Shown: positions 53,702 to 63,001, counted from the first letter of the stretch. The stretch: 64,000 nt of DNA from Bradyrhizobium sp. WSM1417 (GCF_000515415.1 NZ_KI911783.1:2594392-2658391), one strand, 5' to 3'. A program made the numbers and translations. Notes: generated by a model from the sequence alone, not told the origin.

Positions 53702-55138
53702 ATGCTGAACCGCCATTTCTCGATCTATCTCGTCGCCTACATCCTGCCTGCGGCGGTGGGCTTCTTCGCCGTCACGGCCTACACGCGGCTGCTGACGCCG
53801 GCGGAGTACGGCGTCTATGTCGTCGGCATCAGCCTGGCGGGCATTCTGGGCGCGATCTTCTTCGCCTGGATCAAGCTGTCGGTGTCGCGCTATCAGGCGA
53901 TGTCGGCCGAGGTGGATTTCCGCGGCACCGCAATGGTCGCCTTTGCGCTCACCGTTGCCGTCCTCTGCGCCACCACGCCGCTGGTCTTCCTGTTCCGCAG
54001 CGATCTCAGCGTCGGGCTGCTGCTTGCCAGCATGTTCGTCGCGATCATGGCGAATGCCGTCGATGTCGGCCAGGAGTTCGAGCGAGCAAAACTGCGCCCT
54101 TACAGATTCGCGGCGATCTCGATCGTGCGTAGCGTGTCGAGCGTCGGTTTCGGCCTGCTCGGTATCTGGCTGGGCTGGGGTGGACTGGGACTGCTTGCCG
54201 CGTTCGGCCTGGGTTCGCTCGCCGGGATCATCCTGAACCTCGTCGGTGACCGCACCAGGATCGCGCGCTTTCAGCGCAGCCAGTTCATACAGCTCGCGCG
54301 CTACGGCCTGCCGCTGACGCTGGCCGGCCTGTCCGTTGCGGTCTACTCGGCCTGCGACCGCCTCATCGTGGCTTATTTGCTCGGCAAGGACGCCGCCGGC
54401 ATCTTTGGCGTCGCCGCCGATCTGCCGCGACAATTCATGGTCATGATCGCATCCAGCGTCGCCGCGGCGACCGTGCCGCTGGTGTTCCGGTCATTGTCGG
54501 ACAAAAACACAGAGACGACGCGGCAGCGGCTGACCGAGAGTCTCGAGCTTCTGCTCGTCGTGGTCGCGCCCGTCGCCGTCTGGCTCGCGCTCGCAGCCGA
54601 CCAGGTTGCCGGCACGCTCGTCGGCGTCGACTTCCGCGCCGGCGTGTCGGTATTGCTGCCGACGCTGGTGCTCGCGCGCTTGTTCGGCATCGCCAATCAA
54701 TTCTACGTGCAGATCAGTTTCCAGCTTGCAGAGCGACCGTTCATGCTGGCGGCGCAGTCGTTCCTGACGCTGGTCGTCAGCGTGGCGTTGATGTTCGTGC
54801 TGGTGGCCGGCCATGGCCTCTACGGCGCGGCGCTGGCAACGCTTGCGACCGAGGCGATCGGCTTCCTCGTTGCCGTCGCCCTGATGCATCGCGCCCATCC
54901 GGTCCCGTTCGACCTCCACCGCCTCGCCGGCGTTGCCGTCTCCGCCGCGGCGATGGCGGCCGCGATTCTCGCGGCACGATCCCAGGTCAATGGCATCGGC
55001 CTTGTCCCACTCATGGTCGTGAGCCTTGCGGGCGGCCTCGCTTATGTCGCCGCAGCGTGGTTGCTGAACGTCGCAAATGTCCGGACGCTGTCGTTGCGTT
55101 TCCTGCGAACCTTCAATCGGAAGGCGTTAGGCGTTTAG
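53702..55138 (+). CDS. Polysaccharide flippase (Wzx/MATE-like)
   Basis: 478 aa with about 12-14 transmembrane helices in the MVF/Wzx family layout. The start MLNRHFSIYLVAYILPAAVG and the TRLLTPAEYGVYVVGIS segment are typical of lipopolysaccharide/exopolysaccharide flippases. It would move undecaprenyl-linked glycan units across the inner membrane. No glycosyltransferase operon lies beside it, so its polymer is unknown. A DUF6492 gene sits 1.4 kb upstream and a desaturase gene 166 bp downstream, on the same strand. Confidence 0.85.
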   Translation: MLNRHFSIYLVAYILPAAVGFFAVTAYTRLLTPAEYGVYVVGISLAGILGAIFFAWIKLSVSRYQAMSAEVDFRGTAMVAFALTVAVLCATTPLVFLFRSDLSVGLLLASMFVAIMANAVDVGQEFERAKLRPYRFAAISIVRSVSSVGFGLLGIWLGWGGLGLLAAFGLGSLAGIILNLVGDRTRIARFQRSQFIQLARYGLPLTLAGLSVAVYSACDRLIVAYLLGKDAAGIFGVAADLPRQFMVMIASSVAAATVPLVFRSLSDKNTETTRQRLTESLELLLVVVAPVAVWLALAADQVAGTLVGVDFRAGVSVLLPTLVLARLFGIANQFYVQISFQLAERPFMLAAQSFLTLVVSVALMFVLVAGHGLYGAALATLATEAIGFLVAVALMHRAHPVPFDLHRLAGVAVSAAAMAAAILAARSQVNGIGLVPLMVVSLAGGLAYVAAAWLLNVANVRTLSLRFLRTFNRKALGV

Positions 55139-55304
55139 CAGCGGCGTCTGACGAGGCTCGTCCTCACCGTCTGAAGCCCTGAAAGCGCCGCTTGACTTGG
55201 CGATGGCTCGGTTTCGACCGGAAGCGGTCCAGGTGGTGGGCGATTTTGTTGCATCCTTGGCCATAACCGTGCTTCTTGGGCGGCATGTCGGGAGCAGAGC
55301 AGAT

Positions 55305-56330
55305 ATGAGCCAAGGAATACCGGAAATCCGCGCATCGGCGCAGTTGCTCGCCCGCTATCGCGAGCCCGACAATGCGCGGGGTGTCCTCGAACTGGCGATT
55401 ACGGCGATACCGTTCGTCGTCATCTGGGCTCTGATTTGGGCCGCTCTTGACCAGGGCTATTGGTTTGCCCTCCTGCTGGAGGTGCCCGCCGCGGGTTTGC
55501 TGGTCCGCCTCTTCATGATCCAACATGATTGCGGACACGGCTCGTTCTTCCGCGGCCGCGTTGCCAACGATTGGGTCGGCCGTGCCCTCGGCGTGATGAC
55601 ACTCACGCCATACGGCTACTGGCGGCGTAACCATGCAGGCCATCATGCGAACTCCGGCAATCTCGATCAAAGGGGGTTGGGCGACATCGACACGTTGACC
55701 ACGCGCGAATTTCTCGGGCGGTCGCGATGGCGTCGGACGCTGTATCGCTTGTATCGACATCCCCTGGTGATGTTTGGCGTCGGCCCCTCGTATTTGTTCA
55801 TCTTGAAGCACCGATTGCCGGTGGGGATGATGCGTCGCGGCTGGAAACCCTGGCTGAGCACGATGGGCACGAACATCGCCCTCGCGGTTCTCGTCGTCAC
55901 GATGATCCAGCTGGTCGGCTATGGGCCGTTCCTGCTCGTGCATCTGCCGATCATTGTTCTGGCGGCGTCGATCGGTGTCTGGCTGTTCTACGTCCAGCAT
56001 CAGTTCGAGCACACGCACTGGGCCCACGACGAGACCTGGAATTTTCACGACGCCGCGCTGCACGGCAGCTCTCACTACCAATTGCCGGCTGTCTTGCGAT
56101 GGTTCACCGCAAATATCGGCGTCCACCACATCCATCATTTGTCCAGTCGAATTCCCTACTATCGCTTGCAGGACGTGTTGCGCGACAATCCGCAGTTCGC
56201 TGGTGTCGGGCGGATTACGCTGCTCCAGAGTTTGCGGACCGTGCGGCTGACCTTGTGGGACGAGGAGCGGCAGCGGCTCGTCTCCTTTGGAGAGGCGGCC
56301 TTGTTTGGAAAGGGAGCCAAGCTTGTTTGA
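55305..56330 (+). CDS. Fatty-acid desaturase
   Basis: 341 aa membrane-bound di-iron desaturase. The three His boxes are clear: HDCGH (box 1), HAGHH (box 2) and HHIHH (box 3), with pairs of transmembrane helices before each. The WFTANIGVHHIHHL context resembles delta-12-type or lipid-linked desaturases of rhizobia. It introduces a double bond into membrane acyl chains, using O2 and ferredoxin or a similar donor. The frame is open from 55197, but ATG 55305 with GGGAG upstream is preferred. Confidence 0.87.
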   Translation: MSQGIPEIRASAQLLARYREPDNARGVLELAITAIPFVVIWALIWAALDQGYWFALLLEVPAAGLLVRLFMIQHDCGHGSFFRGRVANDWVGRALGVMTLTPYGYWRRNHAGHHANSGNLDQRGLGDIDTLTTREFLGRSRWRRTLYRLYRHPLVMFGVGPSYLFILKHRLPVGMMRRGWKPWLSTMGTNIALAVLVVTMIQLVGYGPFLLVHLPIIVLAASIGVWLFYVQHQFEHTHWAHDETWNFHDAALHGSSHYQLPAVLRWFTANIGVHHIHHLSSRIPYYRLQDVLRDNPQFAGVGRITLLQSLRTVRLTLWDEERQRLVSFGEAALFGKGAKLV

Positions 56331-56715
56331 AAAGGCAGCCTTGGCCCCAGCGGTTTCGCTTACGCCGCCCCCGCGCGGCCGCCGAATGGCGTGAATCCGC
56401 GCGTGCGGGTGTTGGGTTGTCTGTGAACGGTCGATCGGAAGGCCTGGGCGTTCAGCGCCCGTTCAAGGTGGCCCGCCGTCCGACGCCGGGCACTGGCAGC
56501 CGTGTCAGCGACCCCCGGTCATTCTGTCGCAGCGATAGACCGCCAGCTTCGGCCGCGCGCCGCCCTTCCGCCTGCATCAACCGTCGTATATGAGATTTAT
56601 CGCCGGAACGTGCCGAATGTCGCCACAGACGGAACGTAAGGCGGCTGCGATTTCTTAATTCAAAGATCGCAATCTGATCAATGACCGGCGGACTGGCATT
56701 TCGACCGAGGATGGC
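56331..56715. other. Gap before the L,D-transpeptidase gene
   Basis: 385 bp without a supportable gene. A GC-rich first part turns AT-richer close to the transpeptidase start (56600-56700, ttcttaattcaaaga), where a promoter probably lies. I see no strong palindrome, terminator or repeat of the types found elsewhere in the window. Confidence 0.45.
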
Positions 56716-58272
56716 ATGAGAAACCTGATGACAACGGCGCAATCCACCGTGGCGATGCGGCGTTGGGGGCCTCCCGGAATTGTGACCTTGGCGGCGATGC
56801 TCGCCTTTGCGGCCGTGGCCCCGGCCAATGCGGCCAAGCAGGCGCGTCAGCCGGCCGAGGCGGTGGCGCCGCGCGAGGCCGGCGAACCGATCATGGCGAT
56901 CGTGTCGATCAAAAGCCAGCAGGTCACCTTCTACGACGCCGAGGGTTGGATTTTTCGCGCGCCGGTGTCCACCGGCACGACGGGACGCGAGACGCCGGCC
57001 GGCGTTTTCGCCATCGTCGAGAAGGACAAGGACCACCACTCGACCATGTATGACGATGCCTGGATGCCGAACATGCAGCGCATCACCTGGAACGGCATCG
57101 CGCTCCATGGCGGGCCGCTGCCCGGCTACGCCGCTTCGCATGGTTGCGTGCGGATGCCGTTCGGTTTCGCGGAGGGCCTGTTCGACAAGACCAACATCGG
57201 GATGCGCGTGATCATCTCGCCGAACGACGCGGCTCCGATCGACATCGTTCATCCCGCACTGTTCATGCCGAAGCGGGACGCCATTGCCGCGGCGCCGGGC
57301 CAGATCGGCAAGCTCTCCGGCGAGGCCGAGGAGGCCACAAGGGCGGCCGACGAGGCCAAGAAGGCCGCGACTTTGGCCGCGAAAGAGGCGGCATCGCTGC
57401 CGGCCTCGCTGCGCAAGCTGGAACAGCAGAAGACCCGCGCTGACGCCGAGCTCGCCTTCGCCGACAAGCAGCTCGCGGCCGCGAAGACCGATCAGGCCCG
57501 CGCCAAGGCCGAGGATCTGAAGCAGAAGGCCGCCATCAGGGCCGCCGACGCGGCGACGCAGCTCGATGCCGCCAAGGCCGCCGCACAGCCGAAGCGCGAT
57601 GCGGTCGCGGCCACGAAAGAGGCCGCCAAGGCGGCAGCGGCCAGGAAGGCCGACGCCGTGAAGGCTGCGACCGACGCAAAGCTCGCGCTCGAACCGGTCT
57701 CGGTCTACATCAGCCGCGCGACGCAGAAGCTCTATGTGCGGCGGAATACGCACAAGCCGGCACCGGACGGGGGCGGCGAGGTGTTCGACACCAGCATCGA
57801 GGTTCCCGTCACGATCCGCAATCCCGACCAGCCGCTCGGCACGCATATCTTCACGGCGATGGCGAAGAACGATATGGGCCTGCGATGGAGCGTGGTCACG
57901 ATCGAAGACAGCGACAGCGCCAGGAGCGCGCTCGATCGCATCACCATCCCGCAGGAGGTGCTCGATCGCATCGCGCCGACCGCGTTGCCGCGGTCCTCGA
58001 TCATCATCTCGGACGAGCCGCTGAGCAGCGAGACCAACTACCGCACCGAGTTCGTCGCGGTGCTGAGCAACCAGCCCCAGGGCGGTTTCATCACGCGCAA
58101 GCCGACCGCGCCTCCGATGGCCATGGCGAGCGACGATGGCTGGGACAATGGCGGCAACGGTTTCGGCTTCTTCTTCCAGCGCGACCCGAACCCGCAGCCC
58201 GTCAATCCGCGCCGGCGTGGCCAGTATCAATACTATCAGCCGGCGCAGCCGATGCAGCGGGGCTTCTGGTAG
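56716..58272 (+). CDS. L,D-transpeptidase with Ala/Lys-rich coiled coil
   Basis: 518 aa. A signal peptide (about 15-40) is followed by a YkuD catalytic domain (about 55-185) with ALHGGPLPGYAASHGCVRM; the nucleophile is Cys144. A long Ala/Lys/Glu-rich coiled coil spans about 200-330. A second domain (about 335-450) resembles the N-terminal half of YkuD (SVYISRATQKLYVRR, then PLGTHIFTA) but lacks the His/Cys motif. The Pro/Gly-rich tail ends QYYQPAQPMQRGFW. The enzyme makes 3-3 peptidoglycan cross-links or anchors proteins to the wall in the periplasm. The second, inactive copy is unusual. Confidence 0.87.
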   Translation: MRNLMTTAQSTVAMRRWGPPGIVTLAAMLAFAAVAPANAAKQARQPAEAVAPREAGEPIMAIVSIKSQQVTFYDAEGWIFRAPVSTGTTGRETPAGVFAIVEKDKDHHSTMYDDAWMPNMQRITWNGIALHGGPLPGYAASHGCVRMPFGFAEGLFDKTNIGMRVIISPNDAAPIDIVHPALFMPKRDAIAAAPGQIGKLSGEAEEATRAADEAKKAATLAAKEAASLPASLRKLEQQKTRADAELAFADKQLAAAKTDQARAKAEDLKQKAAIRAADAATQLDAAKAAAQPKRDAVAATKEAAKAAAARKADAVKAATDAKLALEPVSVYISRATQKLYVRRNTHKPAPDGGGEVFDTSIEVPVTIRNPDQPLGTHIFTAMAKNDMGLRWSVVTIEDSDSARSALDRITIPQEVLDRIAPTALPRSSIIISDEPLSSETNYRTEFVAVLSNQPQGGFITRKPTAPPMAMASDDGWDNGGNGFGFFFQRDPNPQPVNPRRRGQYQYYQPAQPMQRGFW

Positions 58273-58294
58273 GAGGCGGGCAGATCGAAGCCCG

Positions 58295-59110
58295 TTACGA
58301 CCGCCGCGCCTCGATCACGATCGCCTGGATCTTGCCTTCGATCGGTCCGGACCCATGGCGCGTCCGGATCGCCGCGGCGACGATGTCGGTCGCAGCCTGA
58401 AGCTTGCTGGCATCGCGTGCCTCGATCTCGCTGCGCAGCGGCGTGCCCTGGCAGAGCGCGATCGCGACGTGCTCGGGCGACGGCGCGCGGCTTATTTCAG
58501 CTCGCGTTTCGATCGATATGTCGCGGAAGCCTGCGCGTTCGAGATCGGTTCTGATGACGGCCTTGTCGTGATAGCCGTGCGGCGTCCGGGCCATGAAACG
58601 AGGCGGGTCGTCGGGAAACAGCTTTTCGAGCGCCACCGTCGCTTCATGCGTCAGCACATTGTCCTCGATGCGATCCCAGACGTTGAACACGAACGTGCCG
58701 CCATCCTTCAGGACGCGCTTCACTTCCCCGTAGGCCTTGAGGCGGTCCGGAAAGAACATGGCGCCGAATTGGCAGCAGACCACGTCGAAGGCGGCATCGT
58801 CGAAGGGCAGGGCCGATCCGTCGGCCTGGCGCCACGAGATGCGATCGTCGTCTGCCTGACGCTGCGCCGCGACGGCGAGCATCGGCTCGTTGAGGTCGGT
58901 GGCGACATAACGGACGCCGCGCGGCAGCGCCGCCGCCACCGCGCGCGTCACGGCGCCGGTGCCTGCCGCGATCTCGAGCAGCACGGAGGGAGAGCGGGCC
59001 GCGACACGTCTTGCGATGTCGTCGGCGTAGACGGCGAAGATCATCGGGACCAGATATTCGTCGTAGAGTTTCGGGATGGAGCCGGCGAAAACCTTGTCAG
59101 TGTTGGACAT
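58295..59110 (-). CDS. Class I SAM-dependent methyltransferase
   Basis: 271 aa. A Methyltransf_11/25-type Rossmann domain has the glycine loop LLEIAAGTGAVTRAV (SAM site) and ATDLNEPMLAVAA (acidic ribose contact), then DGSALPFDDAAFDVVCCQFG. The C-terminal part is specific to a soil-bacterial subgroup. No substrate can be deduced; small-molecule O- or C-methylation is likely. It is convergent with the transpeptidase gene and stands apart from the next genes, starting 115 bp after the VOC gene's end. Confidence 0.85.
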   Translation of the reverse strand: MSNTDKVFAGSIPKLYDEYLVPMIFAVYADDIARRVAARSPSVLLEIAAGTGAVTRAVAAALPRGVRYVATDLNEPMLAVAAQRQADDDRISWRQADGSALPFDDAAFDVVCCQFGAMFFPDRLKAYGEVKRVLKDGGTFVFNVWDRIEDNVLTHEATVALEKLFPDDPPRFMARTPHGYHDKAVIRTDLERAGFRDISIETRAEISRAPSPEHVAIALCQGTPLRSEIEARDASKLQAATDIVAAAIRTRHGSGPIEGKIQAIVIEARRS

Positions 59111-59225
59111 GCTTGCCTCGCTGAAGGTTCGGACACGAAGCTCACGTTACCATGAATTGCCGTCTAACGCGCCAGCTGCGCGGTGAACCCGGCCGATGCC
59201 TGCATCGCCTTGCCGGCCGCCGGCG

Positions 59226-59762
59226 TCATCGGCTCGCGCCGACCTCGCGAATCGGCCGCGTGCCATCCCAGCTCAAAGCAGCCTGCCGGACCTTCTCGAA
59301 GAACGGCCCCTTGGCGCCGCTGATGTCGGAGATCTCGATCACGGTGCCTGGATGGGCCTGGGTGTCGAAATAGGCAAAGCGCCCTCTGTCCCCGCCGATT
59401 TGGCCCTCGTGGCCGATCCTGTAGCCGAGCCCGAGCGCCTTGTCGTAGAGCGCTTGGTAGTCGTGGCTCCAGTAGGACATGTGCTGGAGGCCTTCGTGGC
59501 CGGACTCGAGGAATTCCTTGTACAGCGAGGGCGCGTCGTTGCGCTGCTGGATCAGCTCGATTTGGAGATCGCCGGAATTGGCCAGCGCGATGCTCATCTC
59601 GACGGCGGAGTTTTCGCCGCGATGGCGAAACCAGTCGGTCTTGACCCGGTCCATGTAGTACCAGGGACCGACGCCCATCACCTCGATCCAGTGCTTCATC
59701 GCGGCGTGGATGTCCCGCACCACATATCCGTTCTGGCGCACCGCGCCGAAGATGCGGCTCAT
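59226..59762 (-). CDS. VOC family (glyoxalase-like) protein
   Basis: 178 aa with a vicinal-oxygen-chelate fold of the Glyoxalase_4 type: GYVVRDIHAAMKHWIEVMGV and LGYRIGHEGQIGG segments. The proteins in this group are dioxygenases, epimerases or lyases using one metal ion. His and Glu residues at the expected ligand points are present (HMSYWSHD, GTVIEIS). It lies 40 bp after the TctC-like gene, reading the same way, and is probably in the same TetR-controlled transcript. Confidence 0.82.
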   Translation of the reverse strand: MSRIFGAVRQNGYVVRDIHAAMKHWIEVMGVGPWYYMDRVKTDWFRHRGENSAVEMSIALANSGDLQIELIQQRNDAPSLYKEFLESGHEGLQHMSYWSHDYQALYDKALGLGYRIGHEGQIGGDRGRFAYFDTQAHPGTVIEISDISGAKGPFFEKVRQAALSWDGTRPIREVGASR

Positions 59763-59802
59763 ATCGGCGCCCCCGTTGTCACCTCGTTCACCTGATCTCG
59801 AT

Positions 59803-60792
59803 TCACTTCACTTCAATGCCCGCGTCCTTGGCGACCTGCTTCCAGGCCGCGATGTCGCGGGCGTTGATGTCACGCTGCTCGTCGCCCGGCACGAATTGCG
59901 GCGTGATGCCGAGCCCCAGCAGCTTCTCCTTCACGGCCGTATCGCCGAGCGCCTCCTTCAGTGCCGCCGACAATTTTCTCGCGATCGGCTCGGCGAGGCC
60001 CGCAGGCGCATACATCGCCCAGGACAGGCTGCGGTCGAACGGCACGCCCTGTTCCTTGTAGCTTGCGACATCCGGCAGGCTCGGTGAGCGCTCGCCGCAG
60101 GCCGCCAGCGCCTTGATCGAGCCGTCCTTCACCAGCGGAGTCGCGGTCGCCATGTCGAGCGTCGCCAGCGAGATGTGGCCGCCGAGCAAATCGCCGGCCA
60201 ATTTGGCAATGCCGTTGAACGGCACGTGGTCCATCTTGATTCCGGTCTGCTGCATCAGGATTTCGGCGCAGAATTGTCCGGTCGAGCCCACGCCCCAGCT
60301 CCCGTACTGGATCGGCTCGCCCTTCTTGGCCAGCGTGATCAGGCCCTTGATGTCGTTGGCGGCAAAATCCTTGGTCGCCACCAGCATGATCGAGGACGTG
60401 CCGATGCGCCCGATCGTGGTGAAGTCCTTGATCGAATCGTAGGGCAGTTTCGGATAGATCGCCGGCGCCAGCACATGCGTGGTCATGCCGCCGACGGTGA
60501 TGGTGTAGCCGTCATTCGCGGACGCTGCGACCATCTGGGTGCCGAGCGTGCCGGCAGCCCCGGTGTGGTTCTCGATATAGACGCTCTGTCCGAGCGTCTT
60601 GCCCATCCTGTCGCCGAGCAGCCGGCCGATCACGTCGCCGCCGCCACCGGCCGCATAAGGCAGCAGCATCCTGATCTTGTGTGTGGGATAGGCGGCCGGG
60701 TCCTCGGCGCGCGCAGGCAGTATTGCCGAGGACGTTGCGACCAATGACAATGTTGCGGCGCGCAGCAGACGAAAATGGACGAAGCGCGCCAT
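59803..60792 (-). CDS. TctC/Bug-type periplasmic solute receptor
   Basis: 329 aa. A signal peptide (about 1-28, ILPARAEDP) is followed by the Bug-family fold with IRMLLPYAAGGGGDVIGRLL and NHTGAAGTLGTQMVA near the ligand mouth. This family captures carboxylates, aromatic acids or amino acids for tripartite tricarboxylate transporters, though many copies lack a cognate pump, as here. It is transcribed away from a TetR gene. The 105-bp gap holds a 30-bp near-perfect palindrome. Confidence 0.9.
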   Translation of the reverse strand: MARFVHFRLLRAATLSLVATSSAILPARAEDPAAYPTHKIRMLLPYAAGGGGDVIGRLLGDRMGKTLGQSVYIENHTGAAGTLGTQMVAASANDGYTITVGGMTTHVLAPAIYPKLPYDSIKDFTTIGRIGTSSIMLVATKDFAANDIKGLITLAKKGEPIQYGSWGVGSTGQFCAEILMQQTGIKMDHVPFNGIAKLAGDLLGGHISLATLDMATATPLVKDGSIKALAACGERSPSLPDVASYKEQGVPFDRSLSWAMYAPAGLAEPIARKLSAALKEALGDTAVKEKLLGLGITPQFVPGDEQRDINARDIAAWKQVAKDAGIEVK

Positions 60793-60839
60793 GACCTAGT
60801 CTCCCCAGATTGCTCTCCGCTTCTTTGAGAGCGGAGTTG

Positions 60840-60891
60840 AAACGAACGATCCTTCGTACGGTTGACTAGCGAACGATCGTTCGTTAGTCAA
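60840..60891. promoter_or_regulatory. TetR operator region, two palindromic sites
   Basis: A near-perfect 30-bp palindrome (60862-60891; 28 of 30 bases symmetric) is built on the core CGAACGATCGTTCG. A second, weaker copy, CGAACGATCCTTCG, lies at 60842-60855. They fill the space between the divergent TctC and TetR genes and are the probable TetR binding sites, giving joint control of both directions. Confidence 0.75.
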
Positions 60892-60897
60892 GTTTGC

Positions 60898-61599
60898 ATG
60901 GCTGTCCACACCACCAGCGCGGCGGAAGCAGCTGCGCCCACCACCCGCGCGCGCATCCTCGCCGAGGCGCTCGATCTGTTCGCGCAGAGCGGCTATGGCG
61001 GCGCCTCGATGCGCGAGCTCGCGCGCCGCGTCGGCATTCGCGAGAGCAGCCTCTACAATCACTTCGCCGGAAAGGCCGCGATCCTCGAGGCGATCGTCAG
61101 CGAGCACGGTCCGGCCAGCTCGGCGAGCCGGCTGGAAGAGCCGCGCTACAAGCAGCTCGCGCGCCAGCCCGCCGCGTTCTGCCGCCAGTTTGCATTGGAC
61201 CTCGTCGAGCAATGGTCCGATCCGCGCGAGCACCAGTTCCAGAAAGTCATCACCGCCGAGCGCAATCGCGTGCCCGGCATCCGCGCCAAATTCGCCGATC
61301 ATTTCTACGCGCGCGAGCAGAGCATGATGACGGATTACTTCCGCGGCTTTGCACTCGCCGGCCTGGTCTCGACGCCGGACCCGCGCGAGACCGCGCGGCT
61401 GTTCGCGGCAGGGCTGATCTACATCCGTCTCGAACATTACGTGATGGGCGCGGCACCGTCGCCGCGGCCGAAGGTGATCGAGGCGATCGACCGCTATCTC
61501 GCCTTCTTCCTGTCGCTGATCGCGGCGGATGGCGGGACGCGGGACAACAAGAAACGAAAAGCCAAGGGAGAGAATCGTGGCAAGGCTGCCCCTGATTGA
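60898..61599 (+). CDS. TetR-family transcriptional regulator
   Basis: 233 aa. The helix-turn-helix is at about 15-60 (TRARILAEALDLFAQSGYGG, then RELARRVGIRESSLYNHFAG). The C-terminal ligand domain has no family I can name. The C-terminus is Lys/Arg-rich. ATG 60898 begins 6 bp past the 30-bp operator palindrome, so it is almost surely autoregulated; the in-frame ATG-like start at 60862 would sit within the operator. The next gene starts 22 bp before its stop, giving a translationally coupled operon. Confidence 0.9.
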   Translation: MAVHTTSAAEAAAPTTRARILAEALDLFAQSGYGGASMRELARRVGIRESSLYNHFAGKAAILEAIVSEHGPASSASRLEEPRYKQLARQPAAFCRQFALDLVEQWSDPREHQFQKVITAERNRVPGIRAKFADHFYAREQSMMTDYFRGFALAGLVSTPDPRETARLFAAGLIYIRLEHYVMGAAPSPRPKVIEAIDRYLAFFLSLIAADGGTRDNKKRKAKGENRGKAAPD

Positions 61600-62128
61600 T
61601 CCGGAGACGACCAGCGGCGACATCCGCGCCTCGTTCGACCGCATGCCGGTCAAGCTGAATATTTTCCGCATGATGGCGCACGCCGAGGCCAACATGATCC
61701 CGGCGATGCGGCTCGGCAACTCGATCCTGCACAAGCAGAAGCTCAGTGCGGTCAATCGCGAGCTCCTGATCCTCCAGGCCGCCCAGCTCGAAGGCGGCGC
61801 CTATGAATGGCGCCAGCACGTGCCGATCGCGCTCGGGGTCGGCTGCACGCAAGCACAGGTCGATGCGGTCGAGCGCGCCGATTACGATGCCGCCGCCTTG
61901 AGCGAGGCGGAGCGCGCGCTGCTGAAATTCGGCCGCGAGGTGGTCGAGAACGTCCGCGTTCCCGAGGCAATCTTTGCCGCCATGCGCGAGCATTTCAGCG
62001 ACCAGGAGATCGTCGAATCCATCGTCGCGCTCGGCTTCTACATGATGATGGCGCGTGTCACCGAGGCGACCGAGACCGATCTCGATCCGGCAGCCGGCAT
62101 GAAGGTGTATGACGGCGGCAAGACATAG
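61577..62128 (+). CDS. Carboxymuconolactone decarboxylase/AhpD-like protein
   Basis: 183 aa, a mostly helical AhpD-like/CMD fold with RELLILQAAQLEGGAYEWRQH as its core; the usual CxxC pair of AhpD is absent (EGGAYEW instead). The family includes gamma-carboxymuconolactone decarboxylase and peroxidase-like proteins. The genuine start is probably GTG 61577, with GGGAGAG close upstream. It overlaps the TetR gene by 23 bp. With the SDR gene 9 bp downstream it forms a TetR-CMD-SDR operon. Confidence 0.83.
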   Translation: MARLPLIDPETTSGDIRASFDRMPVKLNIFRMMAHAEANMIPAMRLGNSILHKQKLSAVNRELLILQAAQLEGGAYEWRQHVPIALGVGCTQAQVDAVERADYDAAALSEAERALLKFGREVVENVRVPEAIFAAMREHFSDQEIVESIVALGFYMMMARVTEATETDLDPAAGMKVYDGGKT

Positions 62129-62137
62129 GCGGCTCGC

Positions 62138-62986
62138 ATGTCCGAAAATCCCGACACCAGGCCCGACCGCTATGTCCGCCCGCCGAGTGCGGAATCGCTG
62201 GGCGAAGCGCCGGGCAGGGGGCGCCTTAGGGGCCGCCGCATCCTGATCGTCGGCGGTGGCCAGCGCGTGTTCGATGCCGCCACCGATCCGATCGGCAACG
62301 GCCGCGCCATGAGCATTCTGTGCGCGCGTGAGGGCGCCAAGGTTGCGGTCGCCGACCTCAACCGAACCTCGGCCGAGCACACCGTCAAGCGGATCACCGA
62401 CGAAGGCGGTGAAGCCTTTGCGATTGCCGCCGACGTCACGGCGGAGGCCGACGTCCTGCGCATGATCGACGTGGCGCATCGCGCCATGGGCGGGCTCGAC
62501 GGCATGGTGCTCAACATCGGCACCTTCGGCAAGGTCGGGCTCGATGCCGTCAGCCCGGAGGAGTGGAATGCGATCTACGACGTCAACGTTCGCGGCCCGA
62601 TGCTGTGCTGCCGCGCGGGCCTGCCGAAATTCGACAATGGCGGATCGATCGTCTTCATCTCCTCCATCGCCGCGCTGAAAGCCGGCTCGCAGATGGCGGT
62701 GTATGATTCCTCGAAAGCCGCGCTCGGCGGCCTCATGCGCAACATCGCCCATCTCGGGTCGCGCCGCGGCATCCGTGCCAATTTGGTCTATCCCGGCCTG
62801 GTCGACACACCGAACGGCCGCGAGGCCGGCGCCGGCCGACCCAACCGTGGCAAGGGCCATGTCCCGTTCGGCCGTCAGGCCACCGCCTGGGAGATCGCCT
62901 ATGCCGTGCTGTTCTTCCTCTCGGACGAGAGCGTCTATGTCACCGCGCAGACGCTCGCGGTCGATAGCGGCCTGAGCGGGATGTGA
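62138..62986 (+). CDS. Short-chain dehydrogenase/reductase
   Basis: 282 aa classical SDR. An N-terminal extension of about 33 residues is followed by the cofactor motif (ILIVGGGQRVFDAATDPIGN), the NNAG-like LNIGTFG, catalytic Ser in IVFISSIAA and YDSSK (Tyr/Lys). The ten or so residues inside the glycine motif (after GGGQR) are longer than in ordinary SDRs, which is unusual. It oxidises an alcohol or reduces a ketone using NAD(P). Last gene of the TetR operon, it converges with DoxX. Confidence 0.88.
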   Translation: MSENPDTRPDRYVRPPSAESLGEAPGRGRLRGRRILIVGGGQRVFDAATDPIGNGRAMSILCAREGAKVAVADLNRTSAEHTVKRITDEGGEAFAIAADVTAEADVLRMIDVAHRAMGGLDGMVLNIGTFGKVGLDAVSPEEWNAIYDVNVRGPMLCCRAGLPKFDNGGSIVFISSIAALKAGSQMAVYDSSKAALGGLMRNIAHLGSRRGIRANLVYPGLVDTPNGREAGAGRPNRGKGHVPFGRQATAWEIAYAVLFFLSDESVYVTAQTLAVDSGLSGM

Positions 62987-63001
62987 GACGGCGTCTCGCG
63001 C

